DNA of 64,000 nucleotides from Vibrio splendidus (GTDB lineage: Bacteria; Pseudomonadota; Gammaproteobacteria; Enterobacterales; Vibrionaceae): contig NZ_CP031055.1 in assembly GCF_003345295.1 (NCBI RefSeq), positions 1,178,001-1,242,000 of the forward strand, given 5' to 3'. Every line of letters begins with the position of its first letter. The stretch's first letter is position 1. A program made the position numbers and the translations under genes. A model generated the notes under the pieces. It worked only from the letters and a program-made list of their open reading frames with translations. It was not told the DNA's origin and made no database searches. Shown here piece by piece: positions 34,086-42,221 of the stretch.

Positions 34086-35555
34086 TTACTGCTGCACAGG
34101 GTTAATCACAAGTTGAGCATCTAGATACCCAAGTTGAGCGAAAGTGTCAGGGTTGAAATCAGTCACTATTTTAATATCACCCGCGTAGTAGGTTTCGTGA
34201 TTGTTGAACGTCGTTGTATCGAATGAATCAACAGAATGCTCAGCGCCGATATCTATCATCCCTGAATATTGAGATGCAGCACTGAATTGACCAGACACGT
34301 GAGAGTAGAACGGACGCACACTGGCACCTGCGGCATATTGCATGCTACTCAGCCCATTTGTGTTGATTGCCCAACTCCAGTCCCACCATTTCATTTCACC
34401 AGGTATATAGCGATGGTCCCATTGGTAGCGAATATTGGCTTGCTTTTCGCTGTTGGTGCCCATCGTAAAGGTGTGCGAGACAGTAGGGCGGTTTGTTGGG
34501 TGGGAGCTTAGCGCATTGCCGCTATAACGGAGGAAACCTGTGAAGTTCACGTCGTAACTCATGCTCGTTTTGATACGGTATGGGTATGAAATGGTAGAGC
34601 GCAAGAACTCAACCTGAAAGGGAAGTACTGAGTTCGCTGGTACAGTGATGATGGCTTGTAGGTCAGTCGGCTCAAAGCGAGAGCCACTGTTGGTATCAGA
34701 GAAACGCTGGCCTTCTTCTAGCATGACTCTTACCTCTGTTTTTCGAACTTGCGGCCAATGAAAGGTCTCATCAATGGCGACTGAATCAGCAAGGTCGAAG
34801 CGCTGTGTTTTACTCCATTGTGTTGATTGCTTAAAATGAAGGTCAACGACGATTTGTTTCGGCTGATCAGTCTTGTTAATAGCATAAGCTGTAAGGGTGT
34901 TGACCAGCTCTTGGTTAGTTTCTTCTACCGAGCCGTGCCAAAACGCAGTGTTATCGAGTACGTAAGAGAAGTTATCGACAGTGATGGTTGTCTTCTCATT
35001 ACAACGCTCACCGGTACAGCTTCCATTGTTATTCCCTTTGATCTCCCAACCATTGTTAAGCGGTTTTATTGCCATATCTTGACCGACGTAACGCCCGTTA
35101 TTGCCGCTAACCCAAGCGTAACCAAGACTATGAGCCAAGTAACTTAGCGGCCTGATAAAGTTCGTGTCGTCATTGACTAAAGCTCGTTGAACTTCAAGGT
35201 TACTATTCTCTTGGATAGCTTGTGCTTCGTAGTATGGCAAGCCCGCTTCTGGTGTATTGGGGTAGCACCAAGTGCTATCGCTTGGTTGACCTGGTTTAAT
35301 GAGGCCATGGTAGCCGGAGCCCATGATCACCCAATCATGCTGAAGGCCAACAACGTCCCAAACATTCATACGGGATATCAGTGCTGTTTTATGTTCTTGA
35401 GCTTCTGAATTGTTGAGAGCGCGATAGTCGAAACGACAGATATCTTCTCCAAGTTTATCTAAGACGATTTGGTCTGAGTATATCTTCGCATGAGCAGTAA
35501 AAGAGATTACCGATAGGGCAGTGCTAAATAGAATGGTTCTACTGACGTTAATCAT
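34086..35555 (-). CDS. Aerolysin-family beta-pore-forming toxin
   Basis: From the ATG at 35555 (AGGAA site eight bases away) the precursor has 489 residues, near the 493 of proaerolysin; the ATG at 35576 lacks a ribosome site. The signal MINVSRTILFSTALSVISFTAHA is followed by the full aerolysin pattern: CRFDYRALNNSEAQEHK, HDWVIMGSGYHGLIKPG, PLSYLAHSLGYAWVSGNNGRYVGQDM, RYQWDHRYIPGEMKWWDWSW. Four cysteines match those of domains 1-2. It oligomerises on glycan receptors and forms a beta-barrel pore. The activation loop near the C terminus (AEHSVDSFDTTTF) lacks the dibasic furin site of Aeromonas proaerolysin. A related enterotoxin is known from V. splendidus. Confidence 0.95.
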   Translation of the reverse strand: MINVSRTILFSTALSVISFTAHAKIYSDQIVLDKLGEDICRFDYRALNNSEAQEHKTALISRMNVWDVVGLQHDWVIMGSGYHGLIKPGQPSDSTWCYPNTPEAGLPYYEAQAIQENSNLEVQRALVNDDTNFIRPLSYLAHSLGYAWVSGNNGRYVGQDMAIKPLNNGWEIKGNNNGSCTGERCNEKTTITVDNFSYVLDNTAFWHGSVEETNQELVNTLTAYAINKTDQPKQIVVDLHFKQSTQWSKTQRFDLADSVAIDETFHWPQVRKTEVRVMLEEGQRFSDTNSGSRFEPTDLQAIITVPANSVLPFQVEFLRSTISYPYRIKTSMSYDVNFTGFLRYSGNALSSHPTNRPTVSHTFTMGTNSEKQANIRYQWDHRYIPGEMKWWDWSWAINTNGLSSMQYAAGASVRPFYSHVSGQFSAASQYSGMIDIGAEHSVDSFDTTTFNNHETYYAGDIKIVTDFNPDTFAQLGYLDAQLVINPVQQ

Positions 35556-35576
35556 TAATAAGTTCCTAAATGCCAT

Positions 35577-36019
35577 TATTTGGCTATTTTTATTAGAATC
35601 GAGTTATTAGATTTTATTGATATTATTTAAAGCCGAGGGTTACTAGCGGGGTGTACTCTGTCATATAAAACAATGCCAAAAATACTGAAATGAATTGAAA
35701 ATAAATACTTATAATTATCAATTGGTTATGTTGATTGGATTGTTGTTTTATAAAGGATTATTGCGATTGTTTTCAATTAGTTTCAACTATCAAAATATTA
35801 GGTGGTTGATTGTTGAACGTTTATATTTTCGTAGCCTGCTATTTGGAAAATTGGCTGAGTGATTAGCTAGCAGGAATGGTTGCCGAACGGCAAGAACAGA
35901 CGTAAATGAGAATAAGAAATGGTGTTGTGATAGGCAGGATCAAAAAATGCAGCCAATAACCTTTCGGTTGTTGCTGCATCTTTGTTTTATATGGCTCTAG
36001 TTAACTCAATTGAACGTGT
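35577..36019. other. Promoter gap upstream of aerolysin gene
   Basis: About 440 bases, strongly AT-rich between 35580 and 35830, with no gene. It should contain the aerolysin promoter. The right end carries the terminator of the DUF218 gene. Confidence 0.5.
35947..35982 (-). terminator. Terminator after DUF218 gene
   Basis: Stem ATGCAGCcAATAACC with GGTTGTTGCTGCAT and a short loop; read on the minus strand it is followed by TTTTTTG. Confidence 0.85.
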
Positions 36020-36781
36020 TTAAGCATCACCTGGCTGTTCGCGTTTACTGTTCCAACCCATAAAGTTGTAGATGTTGTAACGAGCAAAGCCTATCTGTTC
36101 ATGCAAAGCAAAATCTGTGACCGCAAAGTTGTACCATAGTGGCAACCACGAAACTTGAGCTGCCATATAATCGGCTCTTACTGGAATAACATTTAAGCCG
36201 AAGTGGTTGAAGTAGAGCTCGCTGCGACGAATATGCAGGCCAGACGAAACTAACACAATGTTATCGAATTTATGATGCTTCATTAGGTCACTAGTGAGCT
36301 GTGCATTCTTCCAAGTGTTTACGCTATTTGGCTCTTGAATGATGTCACGTATTGGAACGCCAAGTCTCAGCAATTGTTGTTGATAAACTTCTGCTTCAGT
36401 TACACCATTATTTTGTGCATCGCCACCACTGATGATAACTGTGCATGTGGTTTGGGTTTTGGCGCAATCTTTATATTGGCTTGCCGCTTCGTTGATTCTG
36501 CCGAAAGAGAAAAAGGCTGGCTCGAACTCTTGCGTGCTTTTAATTAACTGCGTTCCCGCGCCCAGAAGAACAATAGCGTTATTGCCAGACCATTGGATAT
36601 CAGGCTTACTTTCGTAATCAGTTTGTAGGTCGTTCAGTAAGTAACGAGGAATTAAGCCTGAACCAATCAACACAAATGACGATATAAGAACAAGAGATAA
36701 AAACAGAGAGGTTTTTCGCCACTGAAGTAAACGTGTAAAGCCTACGAATAGCAGAAGAAGTAATAATATAATAAAGCTCAT
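36020..36781 (-). CDS. DUF218 (YdcF/ElyC/SanA-type) membrane protein
   Basis: A 253-residue protein with two N-terminal transmembrane helices and a periplasmic DUF218 domain. The motif NAIVLLGAGTQLI (near residue 68), VIISGGDAQNNGVTEAEVYQQQL and VLVSSGLHIRRSELYFNHFGLNVIPVRADY are typical of the family. Relatives include ElyC, which supports envelope biogenesis at low temperature, and YdcF. An AGGA site precedes the ATG. The specific role is unknown. Confidence 0.88.
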   Translation of the reverse strand: MSFIILLLLLLFVGFTRLLQWRKTSLFLSLVLISSFVLIGSGLIPRYLLNDLQTDYESKPDIQWSGNNAIVLLGAGTQLIKSTQEFEPAFFSFGRINEAASQYKDCAKTQTTCTVIISGGDAQNNGVTEAEVYQQQLLRLGVPIRDIIQEPNSVNTWKNAQLTSDLMKHHKFDNIVLVSSGLHIRRSELYFNHFGLNVIPVRADYMAAQVSWLPLWYNFAVTDFALHEQIGFARYNIYNFMGWNSKREQPGDA

Positions 36782-37089
36782 GAGGATCCTGTTATCGAAC
36801 TGGTGCCAAGATGATGTGACATACTGAAGCGGTGCATCATATATCAGTTATGTTAATCATTCATAGATAACTCATTGTATTATTGAACAAATGCACGATT
36901 TCTTTCTATCAAGAACAATCATCGATGAGAGCATTCGAAAAAAATCGCTTTATTATTGTTCGATAATCCCATTCTAAATATAGGTATATAAATCAAGAAA
37001 GTTAATTAAACCTTATTTTGTGTTATATAATTTATATGTTCATCGGTTGCCATTTCTTCAACTCGTTAACTCAGCTCTCGTATTCTTAA
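36782..37089. other. Gap between DUF218 gene and LysR gene
   Basis: About 310 AT-rich bases without a gene. It holds the DUF218 promoter and ends in the octamer repeat array. Confidence 0.5.
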
Positions 37090-37137
37090 ACTACCAAACT
37101 ACCAAACTACCAAACTACCAAACTACCAAACTACCAA
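37090..37137. repeat. Tandem repeat, 8-bp unit ACTACCAA x6
   Basis: Six perfect copies, ending one base before the stop codon of the LysR gene (37139-37141). Confidence 0.95.
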
Positions 37138-37138
37138 A

Positions 37139-38026
37139 TTATAAAGCTCTCAAGTTTTCAAAGTAATGCTGAACAAATTTAACGAACACTTGGTGTTTCT
37201 TTGCAGGATAAATAACTTGCGGATAAAAAAGGTAAATACTGTTGCCTTGTTGCAGGCATTCATCAAGCAGCACTTGCTCTAATTCTCCAAGCTCGACCTC
37301 TTTTGCGACGTAATAACTTGCGATACGGATGATGCCACTGCCAGCCATAGCTTGTTGCTTAAGTAAGTGGTTGTCATTACTTGAAAGCCAGCCGGACACA
37401 TCAATATTTGCCGATTTTAAAGGCCACTCGGTTTGGTGCAGCGTTGCTAAGCATTGATGGTCATTTAAGTCGTTGGCATTGTTGGGGCGGCCAAACTGAT
37501 CAAGATAGCCGGGAGTCGCGACTAAATCATGCTGATAGCTAATCAAGTGTTTCGCCACCATGTTGTCAGGTGGCGTATTGGTGGCGCGAAACGCGATATC
37601 GATATCATCTTGGTTGAGATTAAAGTTGGTGTAGCTACTGTTTATCTCGAAGCGGATCTCAGGGTATTGTTGCCTAAACTGTTGGCAGATATCGAATAGA
37701 TATACCTCAGTAAACATCTTTGGCGCAGTGAGGCGTAATAGACCTTTTACGATGTCATGTTGCTCCGAAACGCTGCGTTCAAGCTGTAAGACTTGCGAGC
37801 GAATCGTTAAGCCTTGTTGTAACGCGCGGTCGCCTTCTTGGGTTAAACGAACACTGCGTGTGGTTCTGACCAAAAGCGGGCACTGTAAGTCGTTCTCTAA
37901 ACGTTTGATCTGCTCAGAAAGGTAGCTCTTAGAGATACCGAGCTTTTCGGCTGCCTTGGTAAAGTTGAGTTGCTGAGCAAGTTCTACAAACAGGATCAGT
38001 CGTTCTATTCTTTTGTGTTCGTTCAT
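37139..38026 (-). CDS. LysR-family transcriptional regulator
   Basis: A 295-residue LTTR. The N-terminal winged helix-turn-helix is clear (VELAQQLNFTKAAEKLGISKSYLSEQIKRLENDLQCPLLVRTTRSVRLTQEG in parts), followed by the two-lobed effector-binding domain (GLLRLTAPKMFTEVYL, DIDIAFRATNTPPDNM). It belongs to the AaeR/DhgR-like majority group. It is divergent from an aldo-keto reductase gene with 132 bases between, which contain inverted repeats suitable for LysR binding, so it very probably controls that operon. AGGAA ribosome site. Confidence 0.92.
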   Translation of the reverse strand: MNEHKRIERLILFVELAQQLNFTKAAEKLGISKSYLSEQIKRLENDLQCPLLVRTTRSVRLTQEGDRALQQGLTIRSQVLQLERSVSEQHDIVKGLLRLTAPKMFTEVYLFDICQQFRQQYPEIRFEINSSYTNFNLNQDDIDIAFRATNTPPDNMVAKHLISYQHDLVATPGYLDQFGRPNNANDLNDHQCLATLHQTEWPLKSANIDVSGWLSSNDNHLLKQQAMAGSGIIRIASYYVAKEVELGELEQVLLDECLQQGNSIYLFYPQVIYPAKKHQVFVKFVQHYFENLRAL

Positions 38027-38046
38027 TTGCGCGTTCCTACCTATCT

Positions 38047-38068
38047 ATTGTTCGTCATATCAAACAAT
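38047..38068. promoter_or_regulatory. Inverted repeat in LysR/aldo-keto reductase promoter
   Basis: ATTGTT and AACAAT flank a ten-base spacer, consistent with a LysR-type binding site between the divergent genes. A further GAACAAT half-site occurs at 38103-38109. Confidence 0.5.
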
Positions 38069-38158
38069 CATTTCGTAACTAGCATATTCTGTTTTCTTAA
38101 AAGAACAATATGATAGAAGCATATTTCTGGTCAGCAAATCTTCTAAGCGAGAATCGAT

Positions 38159-39169
38159 ATGACGAACAGCATTGAATCTACAAACAAAACGAATGAGAAA
38201 AAGAGTATCCCGTTATCAAATTATTTGCCGAATGTTGGCCAAGTTGCCTATGGCTGCATGGGGTTAGGTGGTGGCTGGAATGATAATCTAGTGACAAGTG
38301 CGGATGTTGCTCAAACACGAAGCGTAATCGACACAGCATTAGAATCGGGTATTAATTTATTCGACCATGCGGACATCTATACCTTCAGCAAAGCTGAGCA
38401 AGCCTTTGGTCAAGTATTACAGCAAGCTCCTGAATTACGTGATCAGATGTTCATTCAATCTAAGTGTGGGATTCGTTTTGAAGGCGAGGGGAATGTTGGT
38501 CGTTATGATTTCTCGGCTGATTGGGTTGGTCAATCGGTAGACGGCATCTTGAATCGTTTGCATACAGAAAAACTCGATGTGCTGTTATTACATCGCCCTG
38601 ATCCTTTGATGGAACTCGATGAGCTGGCAAGAGCGTTAGAGCACTTAAAAGCGCAAGGTAAGGTCGATTTCTTTGGTGTGTCGAACATGAACAGCCATCA
38701 AATTCAGTACCTACAATCTACGCTCGGGCAGCCCATTGTCGCGAATCAAGTTGAGATGAGCTTAGCCAAGCTGGATTGGTTGAATGATGGGGTGATGATT
38801 AACTCGCAAGGGCATCATCAATCAGATTTCGCCACAGGCACACTAGAACATTGCCAAATGAATAACATCCAACTGCAAGCTTGGGGCTGTTTGGCACAAG
38901 GTCGATTTGCTGAGCAAGGTTTGTATTCAGAACATGAAAACGTGAAAAAGACGGCGCACTACGTGGCTCAGTTAGCGAACCAATATGGGGTAGAAAGTGA
39001 AGCGATTGTGTTGGCATTTTTGCTTCGTCACCCTGCTCGTATCCAACCTGTTATTGGCACAACAAACCTAGAGCGAATCAAAGCTTCATCAGTAGCTACT
39101 CAGATAAACCTGTCTCGTGAAGAATGGTACAACCTATACGTGTACTCACGTGGTCAAGCACTGCCATAA
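38159..39169 (+). CDS. Aldo/keto reductase (YdhF-like)
   Basis: A 336-residue TIM-barrel oxidoreductase. The catalytic tetrad region is recognised in GINLFDHADIYTFSKAEQAFG (Asp and Tyr), FIQSKCGIRF (Lys) and DVLLLHRPDPLM (His). VDFFGVSNMNSHQIQYL and the NADPH-binding C-terminal PVIGTTNLERIKAS are typical. Closest in style to E. coli YdhF. The natural substrate is unknown. It is followed by a GlcG-type gene three bases later; both are probably under the divergent LysR regulator. Confidence 0.9.
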   Translation: MTNSIESTNKTNEKKSIPLSNYLPNVGQVAYGCMGLGGGWNDNLVTSADVAQTRSVIDTALESGINLFDHADIYTFSKAEQAFGQVLQQAPELRDQMFIQSKCGIRFEGEGNVGRYDFSADWVGQSVDGILNRLHTEKLDVLLLHRPDPLMELDELARALEHLKAQGKVDFFGVSNMNSHQIQYLQSTLGQPIVANQVEMSLAKLDWLNDGVMINSQGHHQSDFATGTLEHCQMNNIQLQAWGCLAQGRFAEQGLYSEHENVKKTAHYVAQLANQYGVESEAIVLAFLLRHPARIQPVIGTTNLERIKASSVATQINLSREEWYNLYVYSRGQALP

Positions 39170-39172
39170 GGA

Positions 39173-39571
39173 ATGAACATGTTGAATCAAAAGATCGCAC
39201 AACAATTGGTGTCTAACGCTCTCAATATTGCCGAGCATAATCAACAAGCAATTGCGGTGAGCGTGTGTGATACGCACGGAGAGTTATTGGCGTTTATTCG
39301 CATGGATAATGTGAGCGTACAAGCCGGATTGTTAGCACAGAACAAAGCTTATACATCTGCAAGAGACAGACAGCCAAGCGGTAACTTAGGCGCTTGGGCG
39401 AGAGAAACCGGTAAAGACTTAAGTTACTGGACCGACTCAAAGATCACTGGCTTTAAGGGCGGTGTTCCCATTGAGATAAAGGGGCAGGTGATTGGCGCAA
39501 TTGGCATCAGCGGATTGAGTGAAGATGACGATGAAGCGCTCGCCGAAAAAGTGATCGAACGAGTGCTCTAA
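39173..39571 (+). CDS. GlcG/HbpS-family (DUF336) protein
   Basis: A 132-residue protein of the heme-degrading or heme-binding GlcG/HbpS fold: AIAVSVCDTHGELLAFIRMDNVSVQAGLLAQNKAYTSA, and GGVPIEIKGQVIGAIGISGLSEDDDEALAEKV are the family hallmarks. Members bind heme or small ligands and often sit next to oxidoreductases. It overlaps the intercistronic AAGGAATG region of the reductase gene, so the two are cotranscribed. Confidence 0.9.
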   Translation: MNMLNQKIAQQLVSNALNIAEHNQQAIAVSVCDTHGELLAFIRMDNVSVQAGLLAQNKAYTSARDRQPSGNLGAWARETGKDLSYWTDSKITGFKGGVPIEIKGQVIGAIGISGLSEDDDEALAEKVIERVL

Positions 39572-39616
39572 GCGCTGTTGCTTGTGAAGTAACTGAAGCT
39601 AGATACAACAGATAAT

Positions 39617-39648
39617 AAAAAACCGATGCATGTGCATCGGTTTTTTTG
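39617..39648. terminator. Bidirectional terminator
   Basis: Ten-bp stem AACCGATGCA with TGCATCGGTT, A-run on the left and seven T residues on the right, between the GlcG gene and the convergent cystine transporter gene. Confidence 0.93.
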
Positions 39649-39666
39649 TTTAAAGAGACTCAAGTT

Positions 39667-39696
39667 AATGAATCAATTGAATCAATTGAATCCATT
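39667..39696. repeat. Tandem repeat, 9-bp unit AATCAATTG, about three copies
   Basis: Two perfect units and a third with one or two changes, directly at the 3' end of the cystine transporter gene, whose stop lies at its edge. Confidence 0.75.
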
Positions 39697-41068
39697 AAGC
39701 GTTCGCTTGTTCTAGATCCTGTTGCTTGTCTTTCTTACCCAATAGGCGACTTGTGATCGTACCGGCTGTCATTGCACCAGATACGTTAAGCGCTGTACGT
39801 GCCATATCGATAAGTGGTTCGATAGAGATAAGCAGTGCTGCAATCGTTACTGGAAGCCCCATAGCGGGTAGCACGATAAGTGCCGCGAATGTTGCACCGC
39901 CACCCACACCCGCGATACCGAATGAGCTCACTGTAATGATAGCAATTAGAGACAGAATGAAGTTGATGTCCATTGGGTCGATACCAACCGTAGGCGCAAC
40001 CATGACTGCTAGCATTGCAGGGTAGATACCCGCACAACCATTCTGACCAATCGTCGCACCGAAAGTAGCAGATAGGTTAGCAATCGCTGGTGGCACATTT
40101 AGCTTAGTGATTTGAGCTTCAACGTTCAGTGGAATCGTTGCAGCAGAACTACGTGAAGTGAAAGCGAACGTTAGGACCGGCCAGATTTTTTGGAAGTACT
40201 CTTTCGGGTTTACACCAACAAAAGAGACCAACACACCGTGGACAACAAACATCAGGATGATTGCGACGTAAGAAGCAACGATGAAACCCAGTAAGCTTAG
40301 GATGTCAGAAGCACTTGATGTTGCTACAACTTTCGCCATTAACGCAGCGATGCCGTATGGCGTGAGTGCCATGATCATCTTAACTAAGCGCATAACGATA
40401 GATTGCGCAGCGTCAACGAAAGTACGGATCGGTGATTCTAGCTCTTCTTTCTCAGCCATTACTTTACGAGCAGCAATACCTGTTAGAACGCCGAAGATAA
40501 CAACCGCAATGATAGACGTAGAGCGAGCGCCCGTTAGATCTGCAAACGGGTTGGTCGGAATGAAACTAACCAGCATTTGTGGAATGGTTAGGTCTGAAAC
40601 ACTTCCCATGCGGCTTTCTAGTGTTGCAATACGAGCTGTTTCACGAGCGCCCTCTGTTAAGCCTTCAGCAGAAAGGCCGAATGCTTGCGCCACTGCAATA
40701 CCAACAATCGCAGAGATCGCTGTTGTGGCGAGTAATACTGAAATAGTGATACCAGAAATCTTGCCCAGTGAACCGCCTTTTTCAAGCTTCACTACAGCCG
40801 CAATCATTGAAACCAAGACTAATGGCATGATTACCATTTTAAGCAATCCAACGTAACCACGACCAACGATGTTTACCCAGTCTAGCGTCTCTTTGATGAT
40901 GGGATTGCCTTCACCAAATAGCAGCTGTAGACCAAGACCAAATGCACTACCAAAAACTAAACCAAGTAAAACGAGGCGAGAAAGTGTGTTTTCTTTTTTC
41001 TGCTGTCCGTAGAGAAAAAAGAGGATACCAGTGAATACCGCTAAGGCAGCGATAGCTGAAAATGACAT
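39695..41068 (-). CDS. tcyP: L-cystine:cation symporter (TcyP-like)
   Basis: A 457-residue dicarboxylate/amino acid:cation symporter family protein. The re-entrant serine-rich loop appears as FAFTSRSSAATIPLN, and transport domain signatures as GCAGIYPAMLAVMVAP and VSSFGIAGVGGGATFAALIVLPAMGLP. These residues fit the TcyP/YdjN branch that imports L-cystine rather than the GltP branch. AAGGAAA ribosome site. The 3' end touches a 9-bp repeat array. Confidence 0.88.
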   Translation of the reverse strand: MSFSAIAALAVFTGILFFLYGQQKKENTLSRLVLLGLVFGSAFGLGLQLLFGEGNPIIKETLDWVNIVGRGYVGLLKMVIMPLVLVSMIAAVVKLEKGGSLGKISGITISVLLATTAISAIVGIAVAQAFGLSAEGLTEGARETARIATLESRMGSVSDLTIPQMLVSFIPTNPFADLTGARSTSIIAVVIFGVLTGIAARKVMAEKEELESPIRTFVDAAQSIVMRLVKMIMALTPYGIAALMAKVVATSSASDILSLLGFIVASYVAIILMFVVHGVLVSFVGVNPKEYFQKIWPVLTFAFTSRSSAATIPLNVEAQITKLNVPPAIANLSATFGATIGQNGCAGIYPAMLAVMVAPTVGIDPMDINFILSLIAIITVSSFGIAGVGGGATFAALIVLPAMGLPVTIAALLISIEPLIDMARTALNVSGAMTAGTITSRLLGKKDKQQDLEQANA

Positions 41069-41103
41069 TTGTTTTCCTTATGAATAACTCTAAATCAATT
41101 AAG

Positions 41104-41121
41104 CACCTAGATGTATAGGTG
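41104..41121. promoter_or_regulatory. Inverted repeat upstream of cystine transporter gene
   Basis: CACCTA and TAGGTG separated by six bases, 36 bases before the start codon. A possible operator; the binding protein is unknown. Confidence 0.35.
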
Positions 41122-41252
41122 TCAGTACTGCTGCTAAAATAACGTTCTGTTACAAAACGTAAAATAAGGAAAAGTAATTTATTAGAACGATTAGTAATAT
41201 CCACTCAATGGGATGGGTGGATATTCAACATTGTGATGAATAGGTGAGCTTT

Positions 41253-41948
41253 TTAGCGATATTTTGCCAATAAATTGAGCATGTCACTTGACGAGTAAAT
41301 TTCGGTATTTTTAAAATTATTTTCGAATAATCGGAACAACATTGCCTTCGCGACGTCTTCCGCTTGAATAGGGCGTAGGTTTTTGAACTGACCAAACATA
41401 AAGGGAGAGACTAAAGGAAAGATGCTTTGCAGGAGTTTTTCATCGGCTCTTGGTTCATCACGTTCACCAACCAGCGGCCCCGGACGTGCGATGAAAAGCT
41501 GCTTGAAGCCAATACGTTTTAAGTTTTGCTCCATTTGCCCTTTGCAACGAAGGTAGTGTGAATAAGAATCTGGTGAAGCGCCATAGCTCGAAACAACGGC
41601 AACGCGTTGTACTCCAAGAAACTTCATCGACTGTGCAACCTGGCTAACCAATTCAACATCGACTTTGCGAAGTGCTTCTTTTGACCCTGCCTTTTTCTTC
41701 GTCGTACCTAAGCAGATAACGCCAAGTTTAGGCGTCGCATTCGTATCATCCCAACTCGTGACTTGCAGGTCATTATGAATGAGTGTGTGGAGTTTATTGG
41801 AGTCAAATTGTGCATGGAGTGATCTTCGGGATAACGCATAGATATTGTCGACCGCGGGCTCATCAATGAGCTGCCTCATCACATGATGACCAATTAGCCC
41901 TGTTGCACCAGCCACAACAACCGATGTTTTGTCTCCAGCAATGCTCAT
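41253..41948 (-). CDS. NAD(P)-binding atypical SDR, paralogue of 5989-6654
   Basis: A 231-residue Rossmann-fold protein with VVVAGATGLIGHHV at the cofactor site and SHYLRCKGQMEQNLKRIGF, followed by RPGPLVGERDEPRADEKLLQ. The same blocks, in the same order, occur in the protein at 5989-6654, so the two genes are paralogues within this window. AAGGGA ribosome site. The function is unknown; family members are annotated as oxidoreductases or nucleoside-sugar-epimerase-like proteins. Confidence 0.8.
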   Translation of the reverse strand: MSIAGDKTSVVVAGATGLIGHHVMRQLIDEPAVDNIYALSRRSLHAQFDSNKLHTLIHNDLQVTSWDDTNATPKLGVICLGTTKKKAGSKEALRKVDVELVSQVAQSMKFLGVQRVAVVSSYGASPDSYSHYLRCKGQMEQNLKRIGFKQLFIARPGPLVGERDEPRADEKLLQSIFPLVSPFMFGQFKNLRPIQAEDVAKAMLFRLFENNFKNTEIYSSSDMLNLLAKYR

Positions 41949-42084
41949 TCTAATCCCTTATTCACTCCACAAGTGCTTGTTTAATATAAACAGTGTTTGA
42001 ATTTTAAGCGAATAAAAGTTTGTTAAACGAGTGGTCAGTAGTGTGTGGGGAGTCGCCTGTTTATGGAAAAAGAGATGGTTTAGT

Positions 42085-42175
42085 TTGGCTTGACGCATAA
42101 GCATGGTCTGAAGCATTAGTACGGTATGAAACATAATTGTGGTGTGAAATATAAATGCGGCGTCAAACATAACAA
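42085..42175. repeat. Degenerate 18-bp tandem repeat, five units
   Basis: Units start near 42085, 42103, 42122, 42140 and 42158 with consensus close to CGGTATGAAACATAATTG. On the minus strand it is open and would encode hexapeptides, but no ribosome site supports translation. Confidence 0.7.
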
Positions 42176-42200
42176 AGCCCGCTGGGCGACGGGCTTTGTT
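42171..42200. terminator. Orphan strong hairpin terminator
   Basis: A perfect 11-bp stem AACAAAGCCCG with CGGGCTTTGTT. No protein gene ends just before it on either strand: the neighbours to left and right are divergent from it. It may end a small RNA. Confidence 0.75.
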
Positions 42201-42221
42201 ACTTACTTTGCTGCTTTCTAG

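Noticed and set aside
40281..40856. 191-codon ORF antisense to the cystine transporter
   Set aside because: Long only because the transporter gene lacks stop codons in this frame; no ribosome site; the transporter is clear.
41958..42170. 70-codon minus-strand ORF with hexapeptide repeats (MFHTVL, MLQTML and similar)
   Set aside because: The pattern comes from the 18-bp DNA repeat; there is no ribosome site and the start lies at the base of a terminator hairpin.
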